Shown in pieces: positions 45,252 to 54,018 of a stretch of 64,000 nt of DNA. Under the pieces are notes generated by a model. The model was given only the letters and a program-made list of their open reading frames with translations. It had not been told where the DNA came from and did no database searches. Within the stretch, counting starts at the first letter, position 1; the number at the start of each line of letters is the position of its first letter. The stretch lies in the NCBI RefSeq assembly GCF_900104385.1, contig NZ_FNJA01000002.1, positions 186,001 through 250,000 on the forward strand. Direction: 5' to 3'. The DNA comes from Rhodoferax sp. OV413 (GTDB lineage Bacteria > Pseudomonadota > Gammaproteobacteria > Burkholderiales > Burkholderiaceae_C). The translations under genes and the position numbers were made by a program.

Positions 45252-45668
45252 TTGAAGATATCGGGCGTTTTCATACGTTTTGCGGCTGCCTACATTGGCC
45301 TGGTGGTGGTCGTGCTGGTGGGGTTTGGGCTTGCGGGCGTACAGCCCAACTCCGGTGTGAACGCCGGGGTACTGGTCGGCGCGGCGTGGTGGTCCTGCCT
45401 GGCGTTTGGTGAAAAGAATGCCCGCTACTTCAGCTCGGCTGAAAAGACGCGTGTGGTGTGGGGAATGATCACTATCGATTTGCTGATTCAGCTGGCCGTC
45501 GCCATTCCTCTGCTGGGTTCCGCGGGGGCTTTTCCGGTCGGGGCGCTGCTCGCGGGGGTCGCCTTTGTGATGGCACTGCACGCTATAGGCATCTACTTTA
45601 CGGTTGGCTATGCGGGCAAGATATTTGCCAAGCAGCAAGCTAAAAAGTTGGCGAAGGCCGGCGCTTAG
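45252..45668 (+). CDS. ABZJ_00895 family membrane protein
   Basis: A 138-residue protein with four hydrophobic segments and the pattern NAGVLVGAAWWSCLAFGEKNARYFSSAEKTRVVWGMITIDLL, a small family of unknown function. TTG at 45252 is the likely start (AGGAG lies 7 bp upstream, then KISGVFIRFAAAYIG); an ATG at 45225 would add nine residues but lacks such a site. Confidence 0.78.
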   Translation: MKISGVFIRFAAAYIGLVVVVLVGFGLAGVQPNSGVNAGVLVGAAWWSCLAFGEKNARYFSSAEKTRVVWGMITIDLLIQLAVAIPLLGSAGAFPVGALLAGVAFVMALHAIGIYFTVGYAGKIFAKQQAKKLAKAGA

Positions 45669-45761
45669 CCCTTCGCTCCAAGCGGCGTGCAACCGCAAAC
45701 CGCAGAAGGCCGCTGGGCGGCATGTGCTGCATGCCATTCGGTTTCGGGTCCAGCGTATGGC

Positions 45762-46361
45762 CTACTGCACCCGGTACACCCGCCCGGTCTGTGCGCCTTC
45801 CACGCTGCGCTGGTAGGCCAGGGCCGCGCGCTCGCCGGAGACCGGTTCGAAGCCTGCAAAGTAGGCACCGTAGGCGGCCATGGACTCGGTCAGCACCGTG
45901 GGGCTGACGGCGTTGATGCGCAGGCCGCGTGGCAGCTCGAGGGCGGCGGCGGCGACGAAGGCCTCAATGGCGCCGTTCACTGCCGAGGCGCTGGCGCCAT
46001 AGCGGATCGGATCGGTGGACAGGATGCCGCTGGTCAGCGTCACCGAGCCGCCGTCGTTCAGGTAGCGCTGGGCCAGCAGGGCCAGCTGCACCTGACCGAG
46101 CAGCTTGTCCTGCAGGCCGATGTTGAACTGCTCGGCCGTCATCTCGCCCAGCGGGCCGAAGTGCACATTGCCGGCGGCGCTGACGATGGCGTCGACCTTG
46201 CCGACTTTTTCAAACAGCGCCGCCAGGCTGGCCGGCTGGGCCAGGTCGGCCCGGTAGTCGCCGCTGTTGCGGCCTACGCTGACGATGCTGTGGCGGGCTG
46301 CCAGATTGGCCTGGACGGCTTGGCCGAGGGTGCCGTGGGCGCCGATCAAGAGGATTTTCAT
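45762..46361 (-). CDS. Short-chain dehydrogenase/reductase
   Basis: A 199-residue SDR with the NAD(P) loop LIGAHGTLGQAV and VSAAGNVHFGPL; TSGILS supplies the Ser, but the usual YxxxK appears as YGASASAVNGAIEAF, lacking the Lys three positions after Tyr. It therefore belongs to the short atypical group. It diverges from a LysR gene that probably controls it. Confidence 0.82.
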   Translation of the reverse strand: MKILLIGAHGTLGQAVQANLAARHSIVSVGRNSGDYRADLAQPASLAALFEKVGKVDAIVSAAGNVHFGPLGEMTAEQFNIGLQDKLLGQVQLALLAQRYLNDGGSVTLTSGILSTDPIRYGASASAVNGAIEAFVAAAALELPRGLRINAVSPTVLTESMAAYGAYFAGFEPVSGERAALAYQRSVEGAQTGRVYRVQ

Positions 46362-46423
46362 ACGCTGTTCCTGGGTGAGAAGTGGTGAAGCTCCGATTGT
46401 TTTGCAAATTCAGAAGCGCATAA

Positions 46424-46448
46424 AGTAGTTGATACTTCTTTATCTACT
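46424..46448. promoter_or_regulatory. Candidate LysR-type operator between SDR and LysR genes
   Basis: AGTAG, a 15-bp AT-rich spacer and CTACT form a dyad in the 108-bp divergent region, with the AT-rich symmetry usual for LysR sites. Confidence 0.4.
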
Positions 46449-46469
46449 AACCAATGGTTCTGAATAGCG

Positions 46470-47351
46470 ATGGATAAATTCCGCAACATGGAGGTCATGG
46501 TGGCCGTGGTGGAGGGCGGCAGCTTTGCCGCTGCGGCGCGCCAGCTGAATATCTCGGCGGTGATGGTGGGCAAGCACATCCGCCTGCTGGAGGCGCACCT
46601 GGGCGCGCGGCTGGTGCAGCGCAGCACCCGCCAGCACAGCCTGACCGAGGTGGGCGCCGGGTTTTACGAGGACTGCAAGCGCGTGCTGGAGCAGGTGCGC
46701 TGGGCCGAGTCGGCGGTCGAGCGCAGCCGGGCCGCGCCGCAAGGCCTGCTGCGCGTCAGCGCGCCGACCACGCTGGGCAACCATGTGGTGGCGCCGCTGG
46801 TGGCCGACTTCCTACTGCACAACCCGCAGGTACGGGTCGAGCTGCAGCTCAGCGACAGCCTGGTGGATCTGGTCGGCGACGGGGTGGACGTGGCGGTGCG
46901 CATCGGCCCGGTGGTCGACCAGAGCCTGGTGGCGCGGCGAATGCAGCCCTACCGGATGGTGATTGCTGCCGCGCCCGCCTACCTGGAGCGGCAGGGCCGG
47001 CCGCTGCGCGCCAGCGACCTGGCGCAGCACACCTGCCTGCGCCACTCGGTCTGGAACGGGCGCACCGGGTGGCCGCTGCGCGAGGACGGCATCGCCGTGG
47101 ATTGGCCCGAGCAGTCGCGCTTCACCTGCAACCTGGGCGATAGTTTGCGTACTGCCGCGCTGTGCGGCCTGGGCCTGGTGCTGCAGCCCCGGGTGCTGCT
47201 GGCCGACGACCTGGCCAGCGGCCGCCTGGTTGAGGTGTTGCAGGACTGCGCGCCCGCGCCCCGGCCGGTCAACCTGGTGTATGCGCCAGACCGGCGCCAG
47301 CTGCCCAAGCTCAGCCGCTTCGTCGCCCATGTGCTGCAGGCGCAAGGCTAA
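46470..47351 (+). CDS. LysR family transcriptional regulator
   Basis: A 293-residue LysR protein: N-terminal helix-turn-helix (MDKFRNMEVMVAVVEGGSFAAAARQLNISAVMVGKHIRLLEAHLGARLVQRSTRQHSLTE split over residues 1-60) and a periplasmic-binding-like effector domain (LLRVSAPTTLGNHVVAPLVADFL). The subgroup resembles CrgA/DmlR-like regulators found beside oxidoreductases. It is divergent from the SDR gene, its probable target. Confidence 0.9.
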   Translation: MDKFRNMEVMVAVVEGGSFAAAARQLNISAVMVGKHIRLLEAHLGARLVQRSTRQHSLTEVGAGFYEDCKRVLEQVRWAESAVERSRAAPQGLLRVSAPTTLGNHVVAPLVADFLLHNPQVRVELQLSDSLVDLVGDGVDVAVRIGPVVDQSLVARRMQPYRMVIAAAPAYLERQGRPLRASDLAQHTCLRHSVWNGRTGWPLREDGIAVDWPEQSRFTCNLGDSLRTAALCGLGLVLQPRVLLADDLASGRLVEVLQDCAPAPRPVNLVYAPDRRQLPKLSRFVAHVLQAQG

Positions 47352-47381
47352 GATGCATTTCCCCCCAACCGAATAAGCCGC

Positions 47382-47891
47382 ATGCAGACCACCATCCGCC
47401 ACGCCGAACAGGACGACTACGCCGCCATCGCCCAGATCTACGCCCAGCCGCTGGCGGCGGCTGGCACCATGCAGATTCCGCTGCAGTCGCGCGAGGTGTG
47501 GAGGCAGCGGCTGGCTGGCATGGGAGCCCACGACCGCATGCTGGTGGCGGTGGTGCAGGGCGAGGTGGTCGGGCACCTGGGCATCCACCCGGTGCCGCAC
47601 CCGCGCCGATCCCATGTGGCCGGCATCGGCATGGCGGTGCGCGACGACCGGCAGGGCCAGGGCCTGGGCACGGCCTTGCTGAAGGCCGCCATCGACCTGG
47701 CCGACAACTGGCTGAACCTGCTGCGCCTGGAACTCACCGTCTACGCCGACAACACCGCCGCCCAGCGCCTGTACCAGGGCCAGGGCTTTGTGCTGGAGGG
47801 CACGCACCGCGGCTACGCGCTGCGCCAGGGGCGTTATGTGGATGCGCTGGCCATGGCGCGCCTGCACCCTGTGCCGCCGGCGCTGGCATGA
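47382..47891 (+). CDS. GNAT family N-acetyltransferase
   Basis: A 169-residue GNAT protein: HVAGIGMAVRDDRQGQGLGTALLKAAIDLADNWLNLLRLELTVYADNTAAQRLYQGQGFVLEG, with acetyl-CoA loop RQGQGLGT. It resembles acetyltransferases acting on amines or amino acid N-termini; substrate unknown. Its stop overlaps the next gene (ATGA). Confidence 0.88.
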   Translation: MQTTIRHAEQDDYAAIAQIYAQPLAAAGTMQIPLQSREVWRQRLAGMGAHDRMLVAVVQGEVVGHLGIHPVPHPRRSHVAGIGMAVRDDRQGQGLGTALLKAAIDLADNWLNLLRLELTVYADNTAAQRLYQGQGFVLEGTHRGYALRQGRYVDALAMARLHPVPPALA

Positions 47892-48274
47892 ACAAGCATC
47901 TGCTAGCCCTGCTGCTGGCCCTGGGCTGCGGCCCGGCGCTGGCCGACTGGGTGCGCATATCCACCAGCGAGACTTCGGTGTTCTACATCGACTCGGCGAT
48001 TCCGCCCAAGGTGGGTTCGAATGTGATGGTCTGGATACTGCGCGACCACAGTGCGCCGCAGGTGGGCGCGGGCGGGCCGTTTGCCTCGTCCAAGGACCAG
48101 ATCGAGATCGACTGCGCGGGCAGGCGGGTGCGCCGCATCTATTCGTCCGACCACCCGCAAGCCATGGGCAAGGGCAAGATGGTGCATTCCGAGCACGGCC
48201 CCATGAGCTGGAACCTGGCCGGGCCGAACACCATCGTGAAACGCATCGTCGACATGGCCTGCCTGCAGTCCTGA
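47888..48274 (+). CDS. Small secreted protein, surface-adhesin E-like
   Basis: A 128-residue protein with a signal peptide (MNKHLLALLLALGCGPALAD, cleavage after ALA). The mature part has the pattern WVRISTSETSVFYIDSAIPPKVGSNVMVWILRDHS...IDCAGRRVRRIY, and two cysteines likely to pair. Proteins with this pattern are usually annotated surface-adhesin protein E; real adhesin function is doubtful. Confidence 0.68.
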   Translation: MNKHLLALLLALGCGPALADWVRISTSETSVFYIDSAIPPKVGSNVMVWILRDHSAPQVGAGGPFASSKDQIEIDCAGRRVRRIYSSDHPQAMGKGKMVHSEHGPMSWNLAGPNTIVKRIVDMACLQS

Positions 48275-48418
48275 GCCCGTGGCAGGCCCTACCGCATTGC
48301 TATGCAATTTGCAGCGTACCCCGCTCGTTCTGTCTGCGGTAGAGTGGCATTCTTTACAAAGCCGAAACAGACGCGCGCCGCGACTGGGAGGGCTGGCTTT
48401 TTTATCCGAGGGATGCCT

Positions 48419-49261
48419 ATGTGGATGCGAACAAAAGTGGCGCTGGCCTGGCTGGGCCTGGTCGGGTGTGCGGCGCTGGCGCTGCCGGCCGCGGCGGCGG
48501 GCAGCACGGACCCGGCCAAGGCCGCCGCGGTGGACGACAGCCTGTTCCATCCCTGGATGTTCCCGCCGCCGCAGCGCAGCCCCAGTGCCTACTTCAGCAA
48601 CCTGCAGGACGGCGCGCAGGTCGAGTCGCCGTTCGTGGCGCGCTTTGGCCTGTCGATGCGCGGCGTGGTGCCGGCCGGCCACAAGGTGGGCCTGGCCGGG
48701 CACCACCACCTGCTGCTGAACCAGGAGCTGCCGCTGGACTTCACCAAGCCCCTGCCTTTCACCGCCAACTACATCCACTTCGGCAAGGGCCAGATGGAGA
48801 CGGTGCTGGACCTGCCGCCCGGCGTCTACACCCTGCGCCTGGTGCTGGCCGACCAGGGCCACATCCCGTACTTTGTCTACAGCAAGCCGCTCAAGCTCAC
48901 GGTGACCCAACGCAAGCCGGGTGTGGCGCCGGCCGATGTGGTGGGGCTGCCGCGGGTGGAGATGCTGGGCGTGGCCGACGGCGCGCTGCAGCAGCCGCCG
49001 TTTCGCCTGGTGTTCCACGCCTCGGGCTTCAACATCGCGCCCGTGGCCGCGCAGCTGCCGGACACGCATTACTTCCGGCTGGTGCTGAACCGCCCGGGCG
49101 CCAAGCCCGAGGTGCTGAGCTTCAAGTCGGGCCAGACCGAGGCCTGGCTGAACCCGCCCAAGGGCGCGTACACGGCGCAACTGGAGCTGGTGCGCAACGC
49201 GACCAGCCCCGAGGCCGTGGTGGCCCGCACCCAGCCCACGGCGTTCACGGTGGGGCCTTGA
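48419..49261 (+). CDS. DUF4399 domain-containing exported protein
   Basis: A 280-residue protein with a signal peptide (RTKVALAWLGLVGCAALALPAAAAGS). The DUF4399 pattern follows: AYFSNLQDGAQVESPFVARFGLSMRGVVPAGHKVGLAGHHHLLLNQELP...FGKGQMETVLDLPPGVYTLRLVLADQGHIPY, including the HHHLL cluster suggestive of metal binding. Function unknown. ATG 48419 is chosen because GAGGG lies 6 bp upstream. Confidence 0.8.
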   Translation: MWMRTKVALAWLGLVGCAALALPAAAAGSTDPAKAAAVDDSLFHPWMFPPPQRSPSAYFSNLQDGAQVESPFVARFGLSMRGVVPAGHKVGLAGHHHLLLNQELPLDFTKPLPFTANYIHFGKGQMETVLDLPPGVYTLRLVLADQGHIPYFVYSKPLKLTVTQRKPGVAPADVVGLPRVEMLGVADGALQQPPFRLVFHASGFNIAPVAAQLPDTHYFRLVLNRPGAKPEVLSFKSGQTEAWLNPPKGAYTAQLELVRNATSPEAVVARTQPTAFTVGP

Positions 49262-49269
49262 AAATACCG

Positions 49270-50232
49270 TCAGCCGGCGAAGCGCCTTCGGTATTCCACC
49301 AGGCTCACCCCCAGCCGGCGGCCAAAGGCCCGCCTGAAGCCGTCCACATTCGCATAGCCCACCGCATCGGCCAGCCGCTTGGCGGGCAGGTCTGATTCTT
49401 CGGCCAGGCGGCGCGCTGCGTCGATGCGTGCGTTCTCGACAAACTCGGCCGGCGTTGTGCCGGCTTCGCTGCGGAAGATCCGCGCGAAGCTCCTCTCGCT
49501 CATGCCTGCGCGCGACGCCAGCGCGGGTATCGACAAATCGCCTTTCAGATTCGCCAGCACATAGTCCTGCACTTCGCGCACCTCCGAGCGCTCCGATGTC
49601 TGCGCCGCCAGGTGGGCACTGAACTGGCTTTGGCCGCCAGGGCGCTTCAGGAACATCACTAGTTCGCGCGCCACGCGCAGCGCGAGTTCGCGGCCGTGGT
49701 CTTCTTCCACCATCGCCAGGGCCAGGTCCATGCCGGCAGTCACGCCCGCGGAGGTGAACAGCTTGCCGTCTTGCACATAGATCGCGTCCGCTTCGACACA
49801 GGTACCGGGGTAGGCCGCCGCCAGGCGGGTGGCCGAATTCCAGTGGGTGGCCACCCGCTTGCCATCCAGCAGTCCGGTGGCCGCCAGCACGAAGGCGCCG
49901 GTGCATACCGAGCCATAGCGCCGAACGCTGTGCGCCTGCTTTCGGAGCCAGTCTTGCAGCTGCAGGTCGCTGGCCATGTCCTCGATGTTCGGGCTGCCTG
50001 CAATCAGCAAGGTGTCGATAGGCCCGCGCTGCGTGGCCACGGTGGCGTCGACGGCCAGGCGCAAGCCGCCGCTGCTCCTCAACATGCCTTCTTCGCTGCC
50101 GATCACCTGCACCTCGTAAGCTCGGGGCTTGCCGAGCTGGCGCGCGGCTTCGGCGAAAACGTCCGCCGGCCCGGCGACGTCCAGCAGTTGGAAACGGGGA
50201 AAAGCGAGTATGGCGATACGCATGGCAGACAT
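49270..50232 (-). CDS. GlxA family transcriptional regulator (DJ-1/PfpI + AraC)
   Basis: A 320-residue regulator. The N-terminal class I amidotransferase-like domain (RIAILAFPRFQLLDVAGPADVFAEA; SVCTGAFVLAATGLLDGKRVATHW with a Cys at the elbow) senses an unknown ligand. The C-terminal AraC domain has two helix-turn-helices (LSIPALASRAGMSERSFARIFRSEAGTTPAEFVENARIDAARRL; LADAVGYANVDGFRRAFGRRLGV). It diverges from the SLAC1 channel gene, with 100 bp between the starts. Confidence 0.9.
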   Translation of the reverse strand: MSAMRIAILAFPRFQLLDVAGPADVFAEAARQLGKPRAYEVQVIGSEEGMLRSSGGLRLAVDATVATQRGPIDTLLIAGSPNIEDMASDLQLQDWLRKQAHSVRRYGSVCTGAFVLAATGLLDGKRVATHWNSATRLAAAYPGTCVEADAIYVQDGKLFTSAGVTAGMDLALAMVEEDHGRELALRVARELVMFLKRPGGQSQFSAHLAAQTSERSEVREVQDYVLANLKGDLSIPALASRAGMSERSFARIFRSEAGTTPAEFVENARIDAARRLAEESDLPAKRLADAVGYANVDGFRRAFGRRLGVSLVEYRRRFAG

Positions 50233-50332
50233 TGCCCAATGATTGGCGGAAAACGCCGTAGGTTGGCAGAGACAGTGCTCGAAGTTTGGCAGAAACTACA
50301 AGATCATGCAAATCCAGCCAAAGGAGCTCGTT

Positions 50333-51337
50333 GTGCCAAGCCTGTCCATCAACCCGTCCGTTCCGGTTCTTTCTCCACCCAGCGTCAGCTCGGTACGCAA
50401 CCTGCCCGTCAACCTGTTTGCTTCGGTCATGGGGCTGTCTGGGCTGGGCCTGGCCTGGCGGCTGGCGCACAGCAGCCTGGGAGCGCCCGCCTTGGTTGGC
50501 GAGGCCATCGGCGCGTTCGCTGTGGGTATCTTCCTTCTGCTTGCATGGGGCTATCTGGCGAAGCTCGTCAAGCATCCAGAGGTCGTGCAGGCAGAGTTTC
50601 GGCATCCTGTGGCTGGCAATTTTTTTGGCACCATCGCGATCTCGCTGCTGCTGTTGTCTGCGGTCCTCGGGCCTTACAGCCCGCCCGCTGCCCGCGCCCT
50701 CTGGTCGGTGGGTGTGCTGGCGACCTTCGTGCTCTGTTACGTCGTGGTCTCCCGCTTGCTCCAAGGCCAGGTCGACGCGTCGCATGCCGTGCCGGCCTGG
50801 ATCGTCCCGTGCGTGGCCACGCTGGACATTCCGGTCACCGGCGCACAGATGCCCATGGCCTGGGTGGCGGAAATCAATCTGCTGGCCGGTGCGGTGGGTG
50901 CCGTGTTGGCGCTCGTGCTCTTCGCGATGATCGTCAGCCGGCTGGTGCACCGCGATCCGCTTTCTCCCGGCATGGCCCCGTCGCTGATGATTCTGGTGGC
51001 GCCCTTTGCGGTGGGGTGCCTCGCGTACAGCAATATCGTTGGCGGGATCGACCGCTTTGGCGCGCTGCTTTTTTACTTTGCGCTGTTCATGTTCGCGGTG
51101 GTCGCGCCGAAAGTCTTCCGCCCCAGCGTCCCGTTTTCTGCGGGCTGGTGGGCGATCAGCTTTCCGATGGCTGCGCTGGCCAATGTCGCGCTGAAGTACG
51201 CTGAGTTCCGGGCCACCGGGCTGCACTGGGTGCTGGCCATAGGACTGTTAGGCGCACTCAGCTTGGTAGTGGCGGTGTTGACGCTGCGCACCGTGCGGAT
51301 CGCGCTGAACGGAGAGCTGTTGCAATCCACCAGGTAA
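50333..51337 (+). CDS. SLAC1 anion channel family protein (TehA-like)
   Basis: A 334-residue membrane protein with about ten hydrophobic helices and the family features LPVNLFASVMGLSGLGLAWR, EFRHPVAGNFFGTIAISLLLL and WWAISFPMAALANVALKYAE. TehA/SLAC1 proteins form trimeric anion channels linked to tellurite resistance or dicarboxylate export. GTG 50333 is the likely start: AAGGAG lies 6 bp upstream. It is probably controlled by the divergent GlxA-type regulator. Confidence 0.83.
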   Translation: MPSLSINPSVPVLSPPSVSSVRNLPVNLFASVMGLSGLGLAWRLAHSSLGAPALVGEAIGAFAVGIFLLLAWGYLAKLVKHPEVVQAEFRHPVAGNFFGTIAISLLLLSAVLGPYSPPAARALWSVGVLATFVLCYVVVSRLLQGQVDASHAVPAWIVPCVATLDIPVTGAQMPMAWVAEINLLAGAVGAVLALVLFAMIVSRLVHRDPLSPGMAPSLMILVAPFAVGCLAYSNIVGGIDRFGALLFYFALFMFAVVAPKVFRPSVPFSAGWWAISFPMAALANVALKYAEFRATGLHWVLAIGLLGALSLVVAVLTLRTVRIALNGELLQSTR

Positions 51338-51480
51338 GGCTAAGAATTTACCCGCTACACCGGTGTGGTTCAGCACGGGGCCGCACCTTTAAGCCTGCCC
51401 TAAGAAAAAGACCGGCGCGGCTGTTACAAGCTCTGCAGCGCCTGGCCACTCTCCGGCCGGCGACCCACAGAAAGCTTGTC

Positions 51481-52086
51481 ATGGAACTGGACCCCTTGGA
51501 TATCGTTGAATCCGCCAAACCCGCCCGTAAGCCCGCCAAGCGGCGCTGGCTGAACCCGGCGGTGGCCATTACCGTGGCCTTGCTGGCCACCTTTTTGGGG
51601 ATCTGCAAGGTCAAGGACGACAACATCGTGCAAGCCATGCAGCAGGCCCAGGCCGACAAGCTGGACCACTGGCAGTTCTACCAGGCGCGCAATGTGCGCG
51701 AGGAAATCGCCAATGCCACCCTGGCCCAGCTGCGTCTGCAGGCCATGGCCGTGGTGGCGCCGGTCCAGCAGGCGGCCTACCAGGAACAGATCGGCAGCTA
51801 TACCGCCCTGGCCCAGAAGGAAGGCCAGAAGAAGGCCGAACTCAAAACCCAGGCCGAGCAGGACCAGGCCAGCTACGACGCGCTGAACTTCCGCGACGAC
51901 CAGTTTGACCTGTGCGACGCGCTGATTGCCATCGCCATTTCCATGCTGGCCGTGGCCTCGCTGACGCAGCTACCCGCCCTGTACATGCTGAGCCTGGTGC
52001 CGGCCGGCTTTGGCGTGCTGATGGGCGTGTCGGGCCTGGTGGGCCTGGGCATCCACCCGGACGCGCTGATCAAGCTGTTGAGCTGA
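51481..52086 (+). CDS. DUF4337 domain-containing membrane protein
   Basis: A 201-residue protein: a basic N-terminus, a membrane helix (WLNPAVAITVALLATFLGICKVKDDNIVQAMQQAQA), a charged coiled-coil-like middle (QADKLDHWQFYQARNVREE), then two C-terminal helices (ALIAIAISMLAVASL; LYMLSLVPAGFGVLMGVSGLVGL). The pattern fits DUF4337; function unknown. Confidence 0.78.
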   Translation: MELDPLDIVESAKPARKPAKRRWLNPAVAITVALLATFLGICKVKDDNIVQAMQQAQADKLDHWQFYQARNVREEIANATLAQLRLQAMAVVAPVQQAAYQEQIGSYTALAQKEGQKKAELKTQAEQDQASYDALNFRDDQFDLCDALIAIAISMLAVASLTQLPALYMLSLVPAGFGVLMGVSGLVGLGIHPDALIKLLS

Positions 52087-52088
52087 GC

Positions 52089-53561
52089 TTACCCTCCGAA
52101 CCACACCTCCACCCGCAGGCCGGGCGGCACCGCGGCGGTGTGCGCGTCTTCCAGCAGCACCCGTGCCTGGTGTTGCCGCGCGATCTCCTGCACGATGGAC
52201 AAGCCCAGGCCTGAGCCATCGGCTTCCGTGCCCAGCGCCCGGTAGAACGGCTGGAACACCAGCTCCCGTTCGGCGGGGGGAATGCCGGGGCCGTTGTCCT
52301 CCACCTGCAGCAGCGTGCCCTGGCCGTCGGGGGCGGCCTGTATGCGCACGGTGATGATGCCCGGATGGGCGTCGGTGGACGGGGTGTAGTGCATGGCGTT
52401 TTCCACCAGATTGCGCACCAGCTCCTTCAGCAGCGTGGGGTTGCCCTGTATCTGCACGCCGGGGCTACCGGGCTCGGCGCCGTCGTAGCCCAGGTCGATG
52501 CGCTTTTCCAGCGCGCGCGGCACCGAGTCGCGCACCACCTCGATGGCCAGGCGCGCCAGGTCGCAGAGCTGCAGGCTCTGGCTGACGCCGCTGTTCTCGG
52601 CCCGGGCCAGCGCCAGCAGCTGGTTCACGGTATGGGTGGCGCGGATGCTGGAGCGGCCGATCTGCTGCAGCGAGCGCTTGAGTTCGGCGGTGTTGGTGCC
52701 CTCGCGCTGCGCCAGATCGGCCTGCATGCGCAGCCCGGCCAGCGGGGTTTTTAGCTGGTGGGCGGCGTCGGCCAGAAAGCGCTTTTGCGTGGCGATCGAA
52801 TCCTTCAGCCGGGTCAGCAAGTCGTTCACCGACGACACCAGCGGCGCCACTTCCAGCGGCACGGCTTTTTCGTCCAGCGGGCTCAGGTCGTCAGGGGTGC
52901 GGGCGCGGATGCGCTCCTCCAGCTGCTTCAGCGGCTGGATGCCGCGTACCAGCGCCAGCCACACCAGCAGCACCGCCAGCGGCAGGATGACGAACTGGGG
53001 CAGCATCACGCCCTTGATAATTTCGGCCGCCAGCACCGAGCGCTTTTCGCGCGTTTCGGCCACCTGCACCAGGGCCAGCGGGTTGCCCGGCAGGTCCAGG
53101 CTGACCCACAGGTAGGCCACGCGCACGTCCAGGCCACGCATCTCGTCGTCGCGCAGGTGCACCGGGCCTTCGGCGGGTTTTTCGTCGGCCGGCGGCAGCG
53201 GCAGGTCGGTATCGCCGCTGAGCAATTCGCCATGCGCGCCACGCACCTGGTAGTAAACCTGGTCGGAGTCGTCGGCCCGCATGATTTCGCGCGCCGGCAG
53301 CGGCAGGCTGAACTGGGCCTGGTGCGGCTGCGACACCACCAGCAGCTGCGACAGCGCCTGGGCGTTGTACTCCAGCGCCCGGTCGAAGGGCTTGCCGGCG
53401 ATGCCCTGAGCCACCAGCCAGGTCAGCGCCAGGCTCACCGGCCACAGCAGCAGCAGGGGCGTGAGCATCCAGTCCAGGATTTCGCCGAACAGGGAGCGTT
53501 GCTCGCGCTGGAAGATTTTCACGGTGGGTTCAGGGGCCTGTGCATGCGGCATCTTAGCCAT
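52089..53561 (-). CDS. Sensor histidine kinase (TctE/QseC-like), orphan
   Basis: A 490-residue inner-membrane kinase: two transmembrane helices (LTPLLLLWPVSLALTWLVA; QFVILPLAVLLVWLALVRG) enclose a periplasmic region of about 135 residues, followed by a HAMP-like linker. The phosphoacceptor His lies in KRFLADAAHQLKTPLAGLRMQ, and the ATPase domain has NLVENAMHYTP, VEDNGPGIPP and GSGLGLSIVQEI. GGGAGG precedes the ATG. A partner response regulator, normally the next gene upstream, is missing; the upstream neighbour is the NTF2-like gene 25 bp away. Confidence 0.92.
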   Translation of the reverse strand: MAKMPHAQAPEPTVKIFQREQRSLFGEILDWMLTPLLLLWPVSLALTWLVAQGIAGKPFDRALEYNAQALSQLLVVSQPHQAQFSLPLPAREIMRADDSDQVYYQVRGAHGELLSGDTDLPLPPADEKPAEGPVHLRDDEMRGLDVRVAYLWVSLDLPGNPLALVQVAETREKRSVLAAEIIKGVMLPQFVILPLAVLLVWLALVRGIQPLKQLEERIRARTPDDLSPLDEKAVPLEVAPLVSSVNDLLTRLKDSIATQKRFLADAAHQLKTPLAGLRMQADLAQREGTNTAELKRSLQQIGRSSIRATHTVNQLLALARAENSGVSQSLQLCDLARLAIEVVRDSVPRALEKRIDLGYDGAEPGSPGVQIQGNPTLLKELVRNLVENAMHYTPSTDAHPGIITVRIQAAPDGQGTLLQVEDNGPGIPPAERELVFQPFYRALGTEADGSGLGLSIVQEIARQHQARVLLEDAHTAAVPPGLRVEVWFGG

Positions 53562-53586
53562 ACCACCTCCCGACTAACTTACGTGT

Positions 53587-54018
53587 TCACCCTGTGCCCA
53601 CTCTATGCTTGAGCCAACGCATCAGGCCACCGACCATGGGTAGTTTCTCGTACAGCTCCTCGGCCGCGTCCCAGTAGTCGCGGTGCAGGGTGATGCGGCC
53701 CTGCGCGTCCAGCTGCAGGTGCGAGCCGCCGTGCACGGTTTGCGTGACACCGGGGTGGTAGTTCTTGAAGCGGAATTCGAAGTCCCAGGTCAGAAAGCAC
53801 TGCGGGCCGCTGACGATACGCTCGTGCACCACAAAGCGCGGGTCGTGCAGGGCCGTGAACATGTGCTGGTAGATGCCCTGGATGGCCGGCAGGCCGCGCA
53901 CATCGTTGAACGGGTCTTTGAAGCGCGCGTCGGGCGCATAGATCTCGCCGCAGCGGGCCAGGCTCTGCGGGGTCAGGGTTTCGAAGAACGAGACGATCTG
54001 TTCGACGGCTGGGGTCAT
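53587..54018 (-). CDS. NTF2-like/SnoaL-like protein
   Basis: A 143-residue cone-shaped-fold protein: MTPAVEQIVSFFETLTPQSLARCGEIYAPDARFKDPFNDVRGLPAIQGIYQHMF...YWDAAEELYEKLP. It is the last member of the 60.4-53.6 kb operon; its start overlaps the SDR stop (ATGA). In comparable clusters it follows an SDR; it may be an isomerase or ligand-binding partner. Confidence 0.84.
   Translation of the reverse strand: MTPAVEQIVSFFETLTPQSLARCGEIYAPDARFKDPFNDVRGLPAIQGIYQHMFTALHDPRFVVHERIVSGPQCFLTWDFEFRFKNYHPGVTQTVHGGSHLQLDAQGRITLHRDYWDAAEELYEKLPMVGGLMRWLKHRVGTG

Noticed and set aside
47903-51226. Minus-strand open frame of about 1100 codons
   Set aside because: It crosses several well-supported genes on both strands and shows no recognisable domain; a GC-driven artefact.
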